This document shows positions 1 through 8,753 of a stretch of 64,000 bases of DNA, one piece after another. The position numbers and the translations under genes were made by a program. The DNA lies in the NCBI GenBank assembly GCA_017302255.1, contig JAFLDV010000015.1, positions 1 to 64,000 of the forward strand, written 5' to 3'. The notes under the pieces were generated by a model. The model was not told where the DNA came from. It worked only from the letters and a program-made list of their open reading frames with translations, and ran no database searches. Each line of letters begins with the position of its first letter. Within the stretch, counting starts at the first letter, position 1. This DNA comes from Gammaproteobacteria bacterium (lineage in GTDB: Bacteria; Pseudomonadota; Gammaproteobacteria; Enterobacterales; Alteromonadaceae).

Positions 1-86
1 TCCATTCCGAACTCAGAAGTGAAACGCAGCTGCGACGATGGTAGTGTGGCAGATGCCATGCGAGAGTAGTACACCGCCAGGCTCCC
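1..86 (+). rRNA. rrf: 5S ribosomal RNA, 3' part (5' end outside window)
   Basis: The first 86 bases match the middle and 3' end of bacterial 5S rRNA, including the conserved segments CCGAACTCAGAAGTGAAAC and ATGCGAGAGTAGT, and end in the closing stem strand GCCAGGC. The beginning of the gene lies upstream of the window. It is presumably the last gene of an rRNA operon read left to right, because a terminator follows 10 bp later. Confidence 0.95.
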
Positions 87-95
87 AATAAAGTC

Positions 96-125
96 AAAAA
101 GCCCACTCGAAAGAGTGGGCTTTTT
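96..125 (+). terminator. Rho-independent terminator of the rRNA operon
   Basis: An 8-bp GC-rich stem (GCCCACTC/GAGTGGGC, 101-108 and 113-120) with a GAAA tetraloop is followed by five T residues. A-residues on the 5' side would let it work in both directions. It lies 10 bp past the 5S rRNA. Confidence 0.9.
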
Positions 126-1003
126 GCATTTATGGCCAAGCGGTTCACTGAGCGCAGAGTAGTACAGTGAAATCGGGGTTTCAAAAAGCCAACAATTTGG
201 CTTTTTGCCGATTGAACGCCCTGAGCTCTGCGAAGGACATCAAGTCTCCCCAAAGACTGGGCTGTTTGCTTTATGCCATCCGGCGGGACATTGCTCGAGA
301 AGGACACTCCCATTTGACAACTTCAACGCGACAACAATGGACGGAACATTTTTAGACCAGCATAAGCTTGTCCGGTACTGGAAACGCATATGCTGGGTAC
401 TGAAGACTCATATGCTGGGAAGCACAATCGGCGCGAAAAGAAGGCTATTCGCGAGCAAACCCGGTCCTTCTTGCTTGTTGTTTGTTATTAGTGATATTAG
501 CGCTGAGAAATCGAAGGCGGGACCGTCAATTTAATGATTGAACGCCATGAAAGCTGCGCGGGGACGGGAGTTAACGAAGGTAAACTTTGGGCTTTTCTGC
601 ACGATAATGCTTTTAACTCTAAGAATGAGTTGAATCATTGTAGTTCTGTATAGTCCTGATTTTGCTTTCATTCTTGATCTTAGCGTATCCAAACTGAATT
701 ATTCAATTTTGGCATTACTCAGAAAGCCAGCATAGTTAAATTGATGGTGTCGGTATTGGCCTTAATAGCTAACTCATAATTTATAGAATTAAATCAGTTG
801 CTTAAGGATATTAACTTAGTCGACGCGCCAACACTTTACTCAAATTAACCGTGCTAAGTTCTGCAAGTAGATCTGTAGGTCTAATGACTTCGTCGCTTAA
901 AAACGCTGGGGCTATGATTTTCGGAGGAAATACTTTTAAAAGAATTGTCTGGAAAATCTGGAGGTAAACTGGTAATCCTTCACCAGTTATATTTTAAATT
1001 AAC
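126..1003. other. Gene-free 3' flank of the rRNA operon with small repeats
   Basis: I see no credible gene in these 880 bp. The reading frames at 167-534 have no ribosome binding site and unconvincing composition. A second hairpin with A/T flanks (AAAAAGCCA at 183-191 and TGGCTTTTT at 198-206) could be a backup terminator. The 11-mer AGAGTAGTACA of the 5S tail (63-73) recurs at 156-166, GATTGAACGCC occurs at 210-220 and 536-546, and a 22-bp unit is tandemly repeated at 374-417. From about 600 onward the sequence is AT-rich and otherwise featureless up to the convergent TPM gene. Confidence 0.6.
374..417 (+). repeat. Two tandem 22-bp repeats
   Basis: Unit 1 (374-395) and unit 2 (396-417) both read GGTACTG-N6-CATATGCTG. 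They match at 19 of 22 positions by eye, the differences falling in the central six bases. No coding frame explains them. The 22-bp period equals about two DNA turns. Confidence 0.7.
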
Positions 1004-1702
1004 TTATGCTCTGCCTCTGGAACCCGTGCGAGAGTATCCATTTGAGCCGAAAATTGCATTATATGTCGCAATCACAATGACGCCGAATAAGCCTAAAAGT
1101 AACATAGGTAATGGCGCATTTTGATTATTACGAATTTGATAGGCGATCAATAATGAGAAAATTAAGTAGAAGGCAACGAGAAATTCCAACTTATACCAAT
1201 TGAAAAAACTGATATCGCTGATAGTTAATTGGACAATCGAATCAGCGGTTTGATAAACAGATGTGCCAAAGTCGATTGAATTCATTGATTTCAGATATTG
1301 CTCATTAACAATTTCTCGGTAATATTCCGGGTAGAAATTACCTAGAGTTACGCCGATTTGATGACTATTTCTGTCAGCGATTATTAAAATACTGCGGTCA
1401 TCCAAAGTGCCATTAGTCAACCATGCATCGAATACAGACTGATTAAATTGCTGCCAAATCAGACCATTTTCATTTTGATATATGTAATTATCTAGTGTTA
1501 AAACATGGACTTGGATGTTTTTATTTGTCGCGTGGAACTCTAAACGATTTCGAAGATTTGCTTCGACTTCAGCCGTTAGAATTCCTGCATAATCGTTAAT
1601 ATAACTATCCCTTGAAGTCGGTACTTGAGCCTGGATTGCGATAGACCACAGCAGCACAAACAACCCAAGAAATCTTGGAATGTGCATATATCTACGTTTC
1701 AT
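1004..1702 (-). CDS. TPM-domain (TLP18.3/Psb32/MOLO-1) membrane protein
   Basis: The protein has 232 residues. An N-terminal hydrophobic segment (about 11-25) looks like a signal peptide or anchor. It is followed by a TPM domain (about 33-155) with the family's DYAGIL opening and the DDRSILIIAD core strand. Two transmembrane helices follow at about 173-190 and 197-216. The tail is short and rich in Gly, Ser and Arg, where YgcG-type relatives carry a Gly/Ser-rich end. TPM proteins are exported or membrane-tethered domains whose bacterial role is poorly defined. A second Met at residue 6 is an alternative start, and neither start has a clear Shine-Dalgarno. The gene appears to be single, converging on the rRNA operon. 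Confidence 0.8.
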   Translation of the reverse strand: MKRRYMHIPRFLGLFVLLWSIAIQAQVPTSRDSYINDYAGILTAEVEANLRNRLEFHATNKNIQVHVLTLDNYIYQNENGLIWQQFNQSVFDAWLTNGTLDDRSILIIADRNSHQIGVTLGNFYPEYYREIVNEQYLKSMNSIDFGTSVYQTADSIVQLTISDISFFNWYKLEFLVAFYLIFSLLIAYQIRNNQNAPLPMLLLGLFGVIVIATYNAIFGSNGYSRTGSRGRA

Positions 1703-1809
1703 TGGTTAACAACTAGTTTAATTGATGTGTAATTTATTCTAACGCGCACTATCAGCGTTGAATAGTACCTAACAGCAGAATAACGTAAATCTCCTAATTA
1801 ACTGAGATG

Positions 1810-2991
1810 TTAATTCCAAAGTTCGATTAACATTGCGATCCCTTGGCCACCGCCGATGCACATGCTAACTAATCCTAGTCGCTTGGTAGTTCGCTCCAAT
1901 TCATAAACAGTCTTCGTAAGCAATATTGCTCCGGTTGCGCCAACCGGATGCCCTAAAGCAATTGCCCCGCCGTTTGGATTTACTTGGCTCTCAGTAAAGC
2001 CAAGCGTTTTGCTTACGGCTAGTGCCTGCGAAGCGAACGCTTCATTGGATTCAATAACATCTATATCTTCGATTTTGATGCCCGTTTTTTGCAATAATTT
2101 ATTCACTGCGGGGATTGGTCCTAACCCCATAACTGTTGGATCTACACCGGCAAAACTATAAGCAAGAATTTTTGCGCGCGGTTTGAGACCATGCGCTTTG
2201 GCAAATTGCTCAGTCGACAATACAAGCGCCGCAGCACCATCGTTTAGGCCAGATGAGTTTCCAGCAGTAACAATGCCATCTTTGTCAAAGGCTGGGCGAA
2301 GTTTTGCGAGCTGCTCTAGAGTTGAATCATGTTTTACATGCTCATCAGTCTGAAAGCCAACCGATTCACGGCCTTTTACGACGTCAATTGAGACCATTTG
2401 TCCATTAAAACGTTGTTCTTTTTGCGCTTTAGTCGCTTTTAACTGACTGAACAATGAAAACTCATCGAGCTCTTGACGACTAAACCCATATTGCTTGGCA
2501 ATGCGCTCGGCCGTAAGTCCCATGTGACCACTGCCGAATGGATCTGTGAGTATGCCTAGAGTTAAATCCGTTGTAGTGCTATGCCCCATACGCAAACCCT
2601 GCCTGACGTTTGGTAAAAGATATGCACCTCTACTCATTACTTCAGCACCACCTGCTAAAGCTAACTGGCAATCTTCGAGTTGCAACATCTGCATAGCACT
2701 GATAATCGCTTGAACTGAAGAACCGCAAAGACGATTAACATTCATGGCGGTAGATGACACGGGCAAGCCGCTGCGTAACGCTATGTCTCGAGCCAGATAT
2801 GCATCTGCGGGCGAGGTAGTGATAATGTGCCCGAATACCGAATGTTCAATTGCATTTGCATCGACATTGGCCTTAGAAATTGCTGATTTTGCAACAAATG
2901 TACCTAACTCGGCAGGCGAAAAACCGCTTAAACTTCCTAGAAAGCTGCCAATTGCAGTCCTTTGCGCACTTAGAATGACGATCGATTGCAT
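1810..2991 (-). CDS. Acetyl-CoA C-acyltransferase / beta-ketothiolase (BktB-like)
   Basis: This 393-residue thiolase interconverts 3-ketoacyl-CoA with acetyl-CoA plus a shortened acyl-CoA, in the cytoplasm. All catalytic positions are present at classical numbers: nucleophile C89 in NRLCGSS, H348 in GGAIALGHPVGATGA, and C378 in CIGGGQG. The overall pattern resembles BktB/PhaA-type thiolases more than FadA, but chain-length preference cannot be read from the sequence. The frame is open 20 codons further upstream. I chose the ATG at 2991 because AGAGGAG lies about 9 bases before it and the family starts here. No beta-oxidation partner is adjacent. Confidence 0.9.
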   Translation of the reverse strand: MQSIVILSAQRTAIGSFLGSLSGFSPAELGTFVAKSAISKANVDANAIEHSVFGHIITTSPADAYLARDIALRSGLPVSSTAMNVNRLCGSSVQAIISAMQMLQLEDCQLALAGGAEVMSRGAYLLPNVRQGLRMGHSTTTDLTLGILTDPFGSGHMGLTAERIAKQYGFSRQELDEFSLFSQLKATKAQKEQRFNGQMVSIDVVKGRESVGFQTDEHVKHDSTLEQLAKLRPAFDKDGIVTAGNSSGLNDGAAALVLSTEQFAKAHGLKPRAKILAYSFAGVDPTVMGLGPIPAVNKLLQKTGIKIEDIDVIESNEAFASQALAVSKTLGFTESQVNPNGGAIALGHPVGATGAILLTKTVYELERTTKRLGLVSMCIGGGQGIAMLIELWN

Positions 2992-3196
2992 TGTTGCATG
3001 CTCCTCTAATAACTTACTCAGAGTATGCAATTGTGAACCTAAAGATCGCAACCTTTATAACTTAAGGAAGAAGGGCGTTTGATTTAAAGGGCAATGGCTA
3101 AAAAGAACGCTTAAAAGGTAAAGAAAAGATATGGGCTATAAGCGCCTAGAAATTGTGTCTGTTAACTAGTAATTCGATTTAAATCAGAGGTTTAAA

Positions 3197-3273
3197 TGGT
3201 CGGTACGGCGGGATTCGAACCCACGACCCCTGACACCCCATGACAGTGCGCTACCAAGCTGCGCTACGTACCG
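3197..3273 (-). tRNA. tRNA-Pro (anticodon GGG), CCA encoded
   Basis: The reverse complement folds as a complete cloverleaf. It has acceptor stem CGGTACG/CGTACCG, D-arm GCGC..GCGC, anticodon stem CTGTC/GTCAG with loop ATGGGGT (anticodon GGG), a TTCGAAT T-loop, discriminator A and encoded CCA (77 nt). The sequence closely follows E. coli proL. Confidence 0.97.
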
Positions 3274-3285
3274 ACTAAGTGCCTT

Positions 3286-3313
3286 ATCTTACTGGCTTTA
3301 TTGGTATTTGCAA
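3286..3313 (-). promoter_or_regulatory. Sigma-70-type promoter of tRNA-Pro
   Basis: Reading the minus strand, a TTGCAA -35 element (3308-3313) lies 16 bp from a TAAGAT -10 element (3286-3291). The -10 ends 12 nt before the mature tRNA 5' end, leaving a leader of only a few nucleotides. The tRNA-Ser promoter in this window has the same -35 and spacing. Confidence 0.65.
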
Positions 3314-3459
3314 TGGCACAAAGTCTGACTGCGGGAAAATTGAGCGTTGCTACTTTTGCGTCTAGTTTTTGAGTGAACGCTTGAAATTAATACTACTTTC
3401 AGGCTCGTTAGATCGCTTACAGTAGTAACCTTTATTTTTCATGCAATTTGGTCATAACG

Positions 3460-4332
3460 ATGTGGATTTGGTTTACTTTGCTAGCTGCATTTATGCAAGC
3501 TTGGCGCAATGCACTACAAAAGCAGTTGAGTCTTGATGTACCCGTTATGGGGGTTACATTGGCTCGTTTTCTCTACGCAGGACCTATTGCTGCTTTTTAT
3601 CTGATAGTGCTTTATCAATTCTATGACGCTCCGCTACCGACCCTCAACGTTAAATTCGTATGTTTTATAGTTGCTGCAGGCTTGATGCAAATTTTAGCGA
3701 CGGCCTTAATGGTTGTGCTGTTTAAACAACGTAACTATGCGATTGGGGTTGGATTAGCGAAAAGTGAGGCAATTTTTGCCGCTGTGCTTGGCGTTATATT
3801 TTTCGCCAGTACATTATCACCAATTGGCTGGCTTGGCGTTTTAGTTGGCGCTTTTGCGGTATTTTTGCTGTCAGGAATTAAAAGTTGGCGGGGCTTATCA
3901 TGGCAGACGCTGGCTATCGGATCGGCCTGTGGAGCTGCATTCGCACTAACTTCATTGTGGGTGCGGGAAGCCAGTCTATCGCTTGATTTAGCATTTCCGT
4001 TAAGCGCGGCTTGGGTACTTTTGTTTGTAATTACTTTGCAAACTATAGTGCTATTGCTGTGGCTGTCCTTCCGTGATCGTCCAACCTTAGTATTACTTTG
4101 GCAAAAGCCCAAACTCACCCTGTTAACTAGTCTATGCAGTTGTATTGGATCTCTCGGTTGGTTTACTGCGATGAGTCTGGAAACGGTTCCGCTAGTGAAG
4201 ACATTGGGCCAAGTTGAAGTCTTCTTTACACTACTCATTTCGGCCTTCGTGTTCAAAGAAACGCTTAAGCGCCAAGACTATTTAGGATTAGGTTTGGTGG
4301 TGGTGGCCGCAGTCATGGTGCTATGGGCTTAA
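3460..4332 (+). CDS. EamA-family (DMT superfamily) transporter
   Basis: This 290-residue protein is almost entirely hydrophobic, with about ten predicted transmembrane segments arranged as two EamA repeats. The second repeat ends with the typical GLVVVAAVMVLW helix. Family members export amino acids, sugars or metabolites across the inner membrane; the substrate here is unknown. The frame is open from a TTG at 3448, but the ATG at 3460 (MWIWFTLL) is a more natural membrane-protein start. It is transcribed divergently from the tRNA-Pro gene and has no operon partner. Confidence 0.82.
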   Translation: MWIWFTLLAAFMQAWRNALQKQLSLDVPVMGVTLARFLYAGPIAAFYLIVLYQFYDAPLPTLNVKFVCFIVAAGLMQILATALMVVLFKQRNYAIGVGLAKSEAIFAAVLGVIFFASTLSPIGWLGVLVGAFAVFLLSGIKSWRGLSWQTLAIGSACGAAFALTSLWVREASLSLDLAFPLSAAWVLLFVITLQTIVLLLWLSFRDRPTLVLLWQKPKLTLLTSLCSCIGSLGWFTAMSLETVPLVKTLGQVEVFFTLLISAFVFKETLKRQDYLGLGLVVVAAVMVLWA

Positions 4333-4570
4333 ATGCATGAAATGTGTAAATTATGGTAACAAGTTTTGCAATGTTGCGATAATTTATTACATCGTGACAT
4401 ATATTAGTAATAAATCATTAAGAAAACTGTTATGCTCATTTAGTAGTCTGCTTATTCGAGGCCATCAGCTGGAAATTAGAGGACGTTATTTATGTTCAAT
4501 TGGATTGAACCCATGCTCGGCTGTGACTAGAAACCATAACAAACACAGATCCTATTAAAAGGGAACCGAA

Positions 4571-5866
4571 ATGAAATTACGTACCATCGCGCTTTTGGTG
4601 GCTGCAGGCATGTTAGCTGCACCGGCACAGGCAAAGATTTTAATCTCCGAAGTGCTCTACGACGCTCCAACCAATGACACCACTCAAGAATTTGTTGAGT
4701 TGTATAATGATAGTTGTACTGCGGTAAGTTTATCCGGTTACAACTTAATGGATAACGGTGCCACATATAATTTAACCGGAACCATCGCTGGAGGCGGTTA
4801 CTTTACCGTCGCTAAAAGTGCATCAGGGTTTAACAGCCTGTTCGGCAAAGCGGCAAATCAAGCAGGAATGACATTGTCGCTTGGCAATAGTGGCGACTAT
4901 GTGAAGCTGCGCCAGGGGACAACTGAAATTGATTCAGTGGCTTTTGAAGGTGCGATCTCTGGCTGGACCTTGAATGCTGTCGATAAATCAGTCGCTCGTA
5001 AAAACGTGGCGGATAGTAATACACAAAACGACTGGCAAGTTTCTGCCAATGCGGGCAACCCTGGTAGTGGTTTATTAAATGCTAACTGTGGCGGCACAGG
5101 CGGCGGCACAGGCGGTGGCACTGGTGGTGATACCGGTACGATCAATTTACCAACTTATTATGTTGGTACTACAGGTAAAACCGGCGCTGAGCTAAAAGCG
5201 ACGTTAAACAATTTATTACGTGGTCATGTTCGTTTTACTTATGCGCAAGTGTGGGACGCATTAGGTTATACCGACGAAGATCCAACCAATACCAATAACG
5301 TTATCCTGCTTTATGCTGGTCGTTCACAAGCTAAAACTTTCCGTGCTGGTACTAGCACTTCTTTAGATGCTTGGAACCGCGAACACGTTTGGGCGAAGAG
5401 CCATGGCTTCCCTGATGAAAGCCAATATGCTCATACCGACTTACATCATTTACGCCCAGCCGACGTTTCAATCAACTCAACTCGTGGCAACAAAGATTTT
5501 GATGTTGGCGGCACGCCATTGACGGAATCTCCAGAAAATAAAACAGATACAGACAGCTTTGAACCGCGCAATGCAGTGAAAGGCGACGTCGCTCGGATGA
5601 TGTTTTATATGGATACTCGCTATGAAGGCGGTGATGATTCTGGTACTCCGGATTTATCAATTCCAAACATCGCGCCAACAGGGAGTTCTGCGCCGCAAAT
5701 GGGCAAACTCTGTGTGCTATTAGCTTGGCATTTGGCAGATCCAGTAGACACATTTGAAGCGCGCCGTAATAACCGGATCCATGAATTACAAAAGAACCGC
5801 AACCCATTTATCGACAATCCACAATGGGCTAAGGCGATTTATGGAAGTCAATGTCCGGGTGTTTAA
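4571..5866 (+). CDS. Secreted endonuclease I-family nuclease with N-terminal lamin-tail domain
   Basis: The 431-residue product begins with a signal peptide (1-21, cleavage near AQA). A lamin-tail domain (about 22-165) follows, with motifs ISEVLYD and EFVELYN. A Gly/Thr linker (about 174-190) joins it to an endonuclease I catalytic domain (about 195-428). That domain carries the His-metal signature NREHVWAKSH (H272), then DLHHLRPAD (H292/H293) and N302. It is probably an exported non-specific DNase for DNA scavenging or matrix turnover, as in Shewanella extracellular nucleases. The start is preceded by AAAGGGAACCGAA. The single-gene unit ends at the terminator at 5898. Confidence 0.88.
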   Translation: MKLRTIALLVAAGMLAAPAQAKILISEVLYDAPTNDTTQEFVELYNDSCTAVSLSGYNLMDNGATYNLTGTIAGGGYFTVAKSASGFNSLFGKAANQAGMTLSLGNSGDYVKLRQGTTEIDSVAFEGAISGWTLNAVDKSVARKNVADSNTQNDWQVSANAGNPGSGLLNANCGGTGGGTGGGTGGDTGTINLPTYYVGTTGKTGAELKATLNNLLRGHVRFTYAQVWDALGYTDEDPTNTNNVILLYAGRSQAKTFRAGTSTSLDAWNREHVWAKSHGFPDESQYAHTDLHHLRPADVSINSTRGNKDFDVGGTPLTESPENKTDTDSFEPRNAVKGDVARMMFYMDTRYEGGDDSGTPDLSIPNIAPTGSSAPQMGKLCVLLAWHLADPVDTFEARRNNRIHELQKNRNPFIDNPQWAKAIYGSQCPGV

Positions 5867-5897
5867 GCCTAGGATGTTTGACTAGTTAATTACTGAG

Positions 5898-5927
5898 AGG
5901 AGCAGCAATCGCTGCTCCTTTTGTTTT
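5898..5927 (+). terminator. Rho-independent terminator after the nuclease gene
   Basis: A 9-bp stem AGGAGCAGC/GCTGCTCCT (5898-5906 and 5911-5919) with an AATC loop is followed by a T-rich run. Confidence 0.88.
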
Positions 5928-5989
5928 TAATGCCTGAAAATTCGAAATAAATTCGTTAGAATGTTTAAAAACAACAGCGAAGAATAATT

Positions 5990-7048
5990 ATGACCCTCAA
6001 CGATTTAATTGATTCCGCTTCTGCGCAACACGGTGATTTTCTAAAATATACTTTGGCGCAGCCCGAAACGATGGTTCCGGCAAGCTGGCAGTTGGACAAT
6101 GGTACCAGTGTCGAATTGTGGGATACTGGCGTTTTAGTGTTTAACCCACCGGCAACTTCAGAGCTTGATCTGATCCTTTCTTCAGGAATTCACGGCAACG
6201 AAACAGCGCCAATCGAACTATGTGCGGCAATTTGTCGAGATCTATTACAAGGCACGATAGTTGCGAAGTGCCGACTCATGTTTTTATTTGGCAATCCGCC
6301 AGCGATTAATGCCGGCAAGCGCGAAATAGTCGATAATCTGAACCGCTTATTTTCTGGGCATCATACGAAAGGTCCAGACGAATATTCATGGGAGCGTCAA
6401 CGCGCAGCAAACCTCGAAGCTTATGTCACTCGGTTTTTTCACGAAGGTGGCGCTGAGAAAAAGCGCGCCTTGTATGATTTGCACACCGCTATTCGTGGGT
6501 CTAAGTTTGAAAAATTTGCGGTTTATCCATTCCTACACGGGAAGCCATGGTCGGAGACGCAATTTGAGTTTTTGGCGGCTTGCGATGTTCATACCGTATT
6601 GCTAATGCAAACCCCGGCGTCAACTTTTAGCTATTACGCAAGCAATAGCCATGGTGCTGCTGCATTTACCATTGAACTTGGCAAAGTTAGACCATTTGGT
6701 GAAAACGATATGAGCCGCTTTAGTGCGTGCGACAATAGCCTTCGGCGTTTAGTAACCGGACAGCGACTTGAACTGAAAGCTTTTTCTGCAAATAACTTCA
6801 ACCTGTTTGCGGTAAACCGAGCCATCAATAAAACTTCTGAGGATTTTTCCTTAAGTTTCGCTGCAAATATTGAGAACTTCACCCAATTGCCAGTGGGCTC
6901 ACTACTTGCCATTGATGGTGGCACTGAGTATCGGGTCGAAGAAGGCGGTGAAGCGATTATTTTTCCAAACGCAAATGTGGCGCTTGGACAACGCGCAATG
7001 TTGCTGGTTAAACCGTTTGATGTTTCGGGTAACACCATACGCGATTAA
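5990..7048 (+). CDS. astE: Succinylglutamate desuccinylase (AstE)
   Basis: AstE hydrolyses N-succinylglutamate to succinate and glutamate, the last step of the arginine succinyltransferase pathway. The 352-residue protein is a zinc carboxypeptidase-like hydrolase. The zinc ligands H68 and E71 (GIHGNETAP) and H165 (DLHTAIR) are visible, with catalytic E229 in FTIELGKVRPFG. E. coli AstE is about 322 residues, so this form is slightly longer at the C-terminal end. The other ast genes are not adjacent, so arginine catabolism must be encoded elsewhere. A hairpin follows at 7058. Confidence 0.92.
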   Translation: MTLNDLIDSASAQHGDFLKYTLAQPETMVPASWQLDNGTSVELWDTGVLVFNPPATSELDLILSSGIHGNETAPIELCAAICRDLLQGTIVAKCRLMFLFGNPPAINAGKREIVDNLNRLFSGHHTKGPDEYSWERQRAANLEAYVTRFFHEGGAEKKRALYDLHTAIRGSKFEKFAVYPFLHGKPWSETQFEFLAACDVHTVLLMQTPASTFSYYASNSHGAAAFTIELGKVRPFGENDMSRFSACDNSLRRLVTGQRLELKAFSANNFNLFAVNRAINKTSEDFSLSFAANIENFTQLPVGSLLAIDGGTEYRVEEGGEAIIFPNANVALGQRAMLLVKPFDVSGNTIRD

Positions 7049-7316
7049 ATAGAAAAGGGTTGTTGTTAACTCTGAACAGCAACCCATCTTTACTGGTAAA
7101 ACCAGTTGTGCTGTTAAAATCTACAAGTTCTGACTGTCAATTCGACCACATTAAAATAACCTTACTTTGCTAAAAATAAGATTAACTCACTGAATTTTAT
7201 AGGATCTATTACCTATTTTATCTCGCATTAGTTTTTTTAATGCAAACCCATCGAAAAAATCAGGATGAAAACTGCTGCTATGCTAACTTATATTGTTAAG
7301 TGCGGTTGCAATGCAG

Positions 7317-7332
7317 TTTACGTAAAGGTAAA
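7317..7332 (+). promoter_or_regulatory. Operator-like site 1 (LiuR-type) upstream of bkd operon
   Basis: The 16-mer TTTACGTAAAGGTAAA matches the second site (7381) at 13 of 16 positions. Both resemble the TTnACGTnnACGTAAA-like sites I recall for LiuR, a MerR-family regulator of branched-chain amino-acid degradation in gammaproteobacteria. That assignment is from memory and inference; the repeated sequence is directly seen. Confidence 0.5.
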
Positions 7333-7380
7333 GTTTGCGCCGCGAAACAAAAACGCTAACATTCGATTGCTCTATAAAGG

Positions 7381-7396
7381 TTGACGTACACGTAAA
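7381..7396 (+). promoter_or_regulatory. Operator-like site 2 (LiuR-type) upstream of bkd operon
   Basis: TTGACGTACACGTAAA lies 64 bp (about six helical turns) downstream of site 1, in the same orientation. It starts 3 bp after a possible -10 hexamer TATAAA (7373-7378), where bound protein would block initiation. It is the better of the two matches. Confidence 0.55.
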
Positions 7397-7568
7397 CTAA
7401 AATAACGCAACCATGGCAACAGCATCGCACTGTTGACCCAATATAGACGATCCAGGGGAGACGCTGACTTTAGCTGCGGCAAAGATCGCAGGTCAGTCTG
7501 GTTCAATTTCACGGTAATAGCTGGCAAACAACCAAGGTCCGCGTTACCCGAAACATAAAGAGAGATCT

Positions 7569-8753
7569 ATGACCAACCCGAACAACGCCACCATTTCGAC
7601 TATTCATTTAGCCGAATTCACTAGTGGTCATGCGCTGCAGATCCCAACATTACGGGTTCTGGCAGACGATGGAACGGTTTTCCCAGGGGCAAAAGAGCCA
7701 GAATTATCAAAAGAAACTGCGTTACGTATGTATCAAAGCATGACGTTCATCCGAGTTTTAGATGAACGGATGCTCGCCGCGCAGCGTCAAGGCCGTATCA
7801 GCTTCTATATGCAGTGCTTGGGCGAAGAAGCCGCGACAGTCGGCAGTGCCGCAGCATTGCACGAAGAAGACATGATCATGGCGCAATACCGCGAACAAGG
7901 CGCATTACGTTATCGTGGCTTTAGTTTGGAACAATTTATGAATCAATTGTTCTCAAACGAAAAAGATCTTGGAAAGGGTCGTCAAATGCCGGTGCATTAC
8001 GGCTCACGTGATATCCATTACATGACGATTTCAAGCCCACTCGGAACGCAGATCCCTCAAGCAGCTGGTTATGCTTATGCGCAGAAATTGCGTGGAAAAG
8101 CTAATGTCACCATTTGTTATTTCGGCGAAGGTGCAGCGTCTGAAGGTGACTTCCATGCTGGTTTAAATATGGCAGCAGTGCACAAAGCGCCAGTATTATT
8201 CTTCTGCCGTAATAATGGCTATGCGATTTCTACACCGGCAAATGAACAATTTAAAGGTGACGGTATCGCTTGTCGTGGCGTCGGCTATGGCATGAAAGCA
8301 ATCCGCGTTGACGGCGCTGACATCCTTGCTGTCTATCAAGCGACTTTAATGGCTCGTGATTACGCACTTGCCAACAATGAGCCGGTGTTACTTGAATCTA
8401 TTGCCTATCGTTTGGGCGCGCATTCTTCAAGTGATGATCCAAGTGGTTACCGCTCAAAAGAAGAAGAAGAATTGTGGCGCAAAAATGATCCAATCGCTCG
8501 CTTCCGTCTTTGGTTGCTGAATAAGGGCTGGTTGGATGATGCTGCTGACAAAGCGCAAATTGAAGGCTTACGCCAAGAAATCCTCGATGCACTTAAAGTT
8601 GCTGAAAAGATCGCAAAACCAGGCATCGAGCACTTAATTTCTGATGTTTATGCCGAGCCTATTCCTGAGCTGGAACGCCAACTTTCTGAATTAAAAGAGC
8701 ACATCCGTAAGTACCCGGAAGCTTATCCAATCACGGCGGGGAGAATGCTGTAA
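7569..8753 (+). CDS. bkdA1: Branched-chain 2-oxoacid dehydrogenase E1 alpha subunit
   Basis: This is the thiamine-diphosphate-dependent alpha subunit (394 residues) that decarboxylates 2-oxoisovalerate and the related leucine and isoleucine keto acids in the cytoplasmic BCKDH complex. It carries the ThDP motif [15 protein letters not shown] and the RNNGYAIS segment, and the HYGSRD region typical of branched-chain E1 alpha rather than pyruvate E1. The start ATG follows AAAGAGAG. The stop overlaps the bkdA2 ATG by one base (TAATG), so the subunits are translationally coupled. It is the first gene of bkdA1-bkdA2-bkdB. Confidence 0.93.
   Translation: MTNPNNATISTIHLAEFTSGHALQIPTLRVLADDGTVFPGAKEPELSKETALRMYQSMTFIRVLDERMLAAQRQGRISFYMQCLGEEAATVGSAAALHEEDMIMAQYREQGALRYRGFSLEQFMNQLFSNEKDLGKGRQMPVHYGSRDIHYMTISSPLGTQIPQAAGYAYAQKLRGKANVTICYFGEGAASEGDFHAGLNMAAVHKAPVLFFCRNNGYAISTPANEQFKGDGIACRGVGYGMKAIRVDGADILAVYQATLMARDYALANNEPVLLESIAYRLGAHSSSDDPSGYRSKEEEELWRKNDPIARFRLWLLNKGWLDDAADKAQIEGLRQEILDALKVAEKIAKPGIEHLISDVYAEPIPELERQLSELKEHIRKYPEAYPITAGRML

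Larger units (their letters stand above)
7049..7568. other. 520-bp intergenic region: astE 3' end and bkd leader
   Basis: The left end holds a hairpin (GGGTTGTTGTT/AACAGCAACCC, 7058-7068 and 7076-7086) with no following T-run, a weak astE terminator at best. The middle is AT-rich. The two operator-like 16-mers lie at 7317-7332 and 7381-7396. TATAAA at 7373-7378 is a possible -10 just ahead of the second. The remaining 170 bp would be a long leader with a small CAACAG/CTGTTG hairpin (7417-7435). I see no open reading frame worth calling. Confidence 0.6.

Noticed and set aside
167-534. Two overlapping plus-strand open frames (62 and 109 codons) after the 5S gene
   Set aside because: No ribosome binding site, no recognisable family, odd composition, and the region carries repeats and a hairpin; coding is unlikely.
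4493-4507. Short palindrome TTCAATTGGATTGAA upstream of the nuclease
   Set aside because: Six-bp arms in AT-rich sequence are easily found by chance; there is no second copy or clear promoter relation.
4337-4558. 73-codon open frame before the nuclease gene
   Set aside because: It spans the AT-rich promoter region of the nuclease, has no Shine-Dalgarno and no protein-like pattern.
7058-7086. Hairpin after astE as a full rho-independent terminator
   Set aside because: The 11-bp stem is good but no T-run follows on the plus strand, so I record it only as a hairpin.
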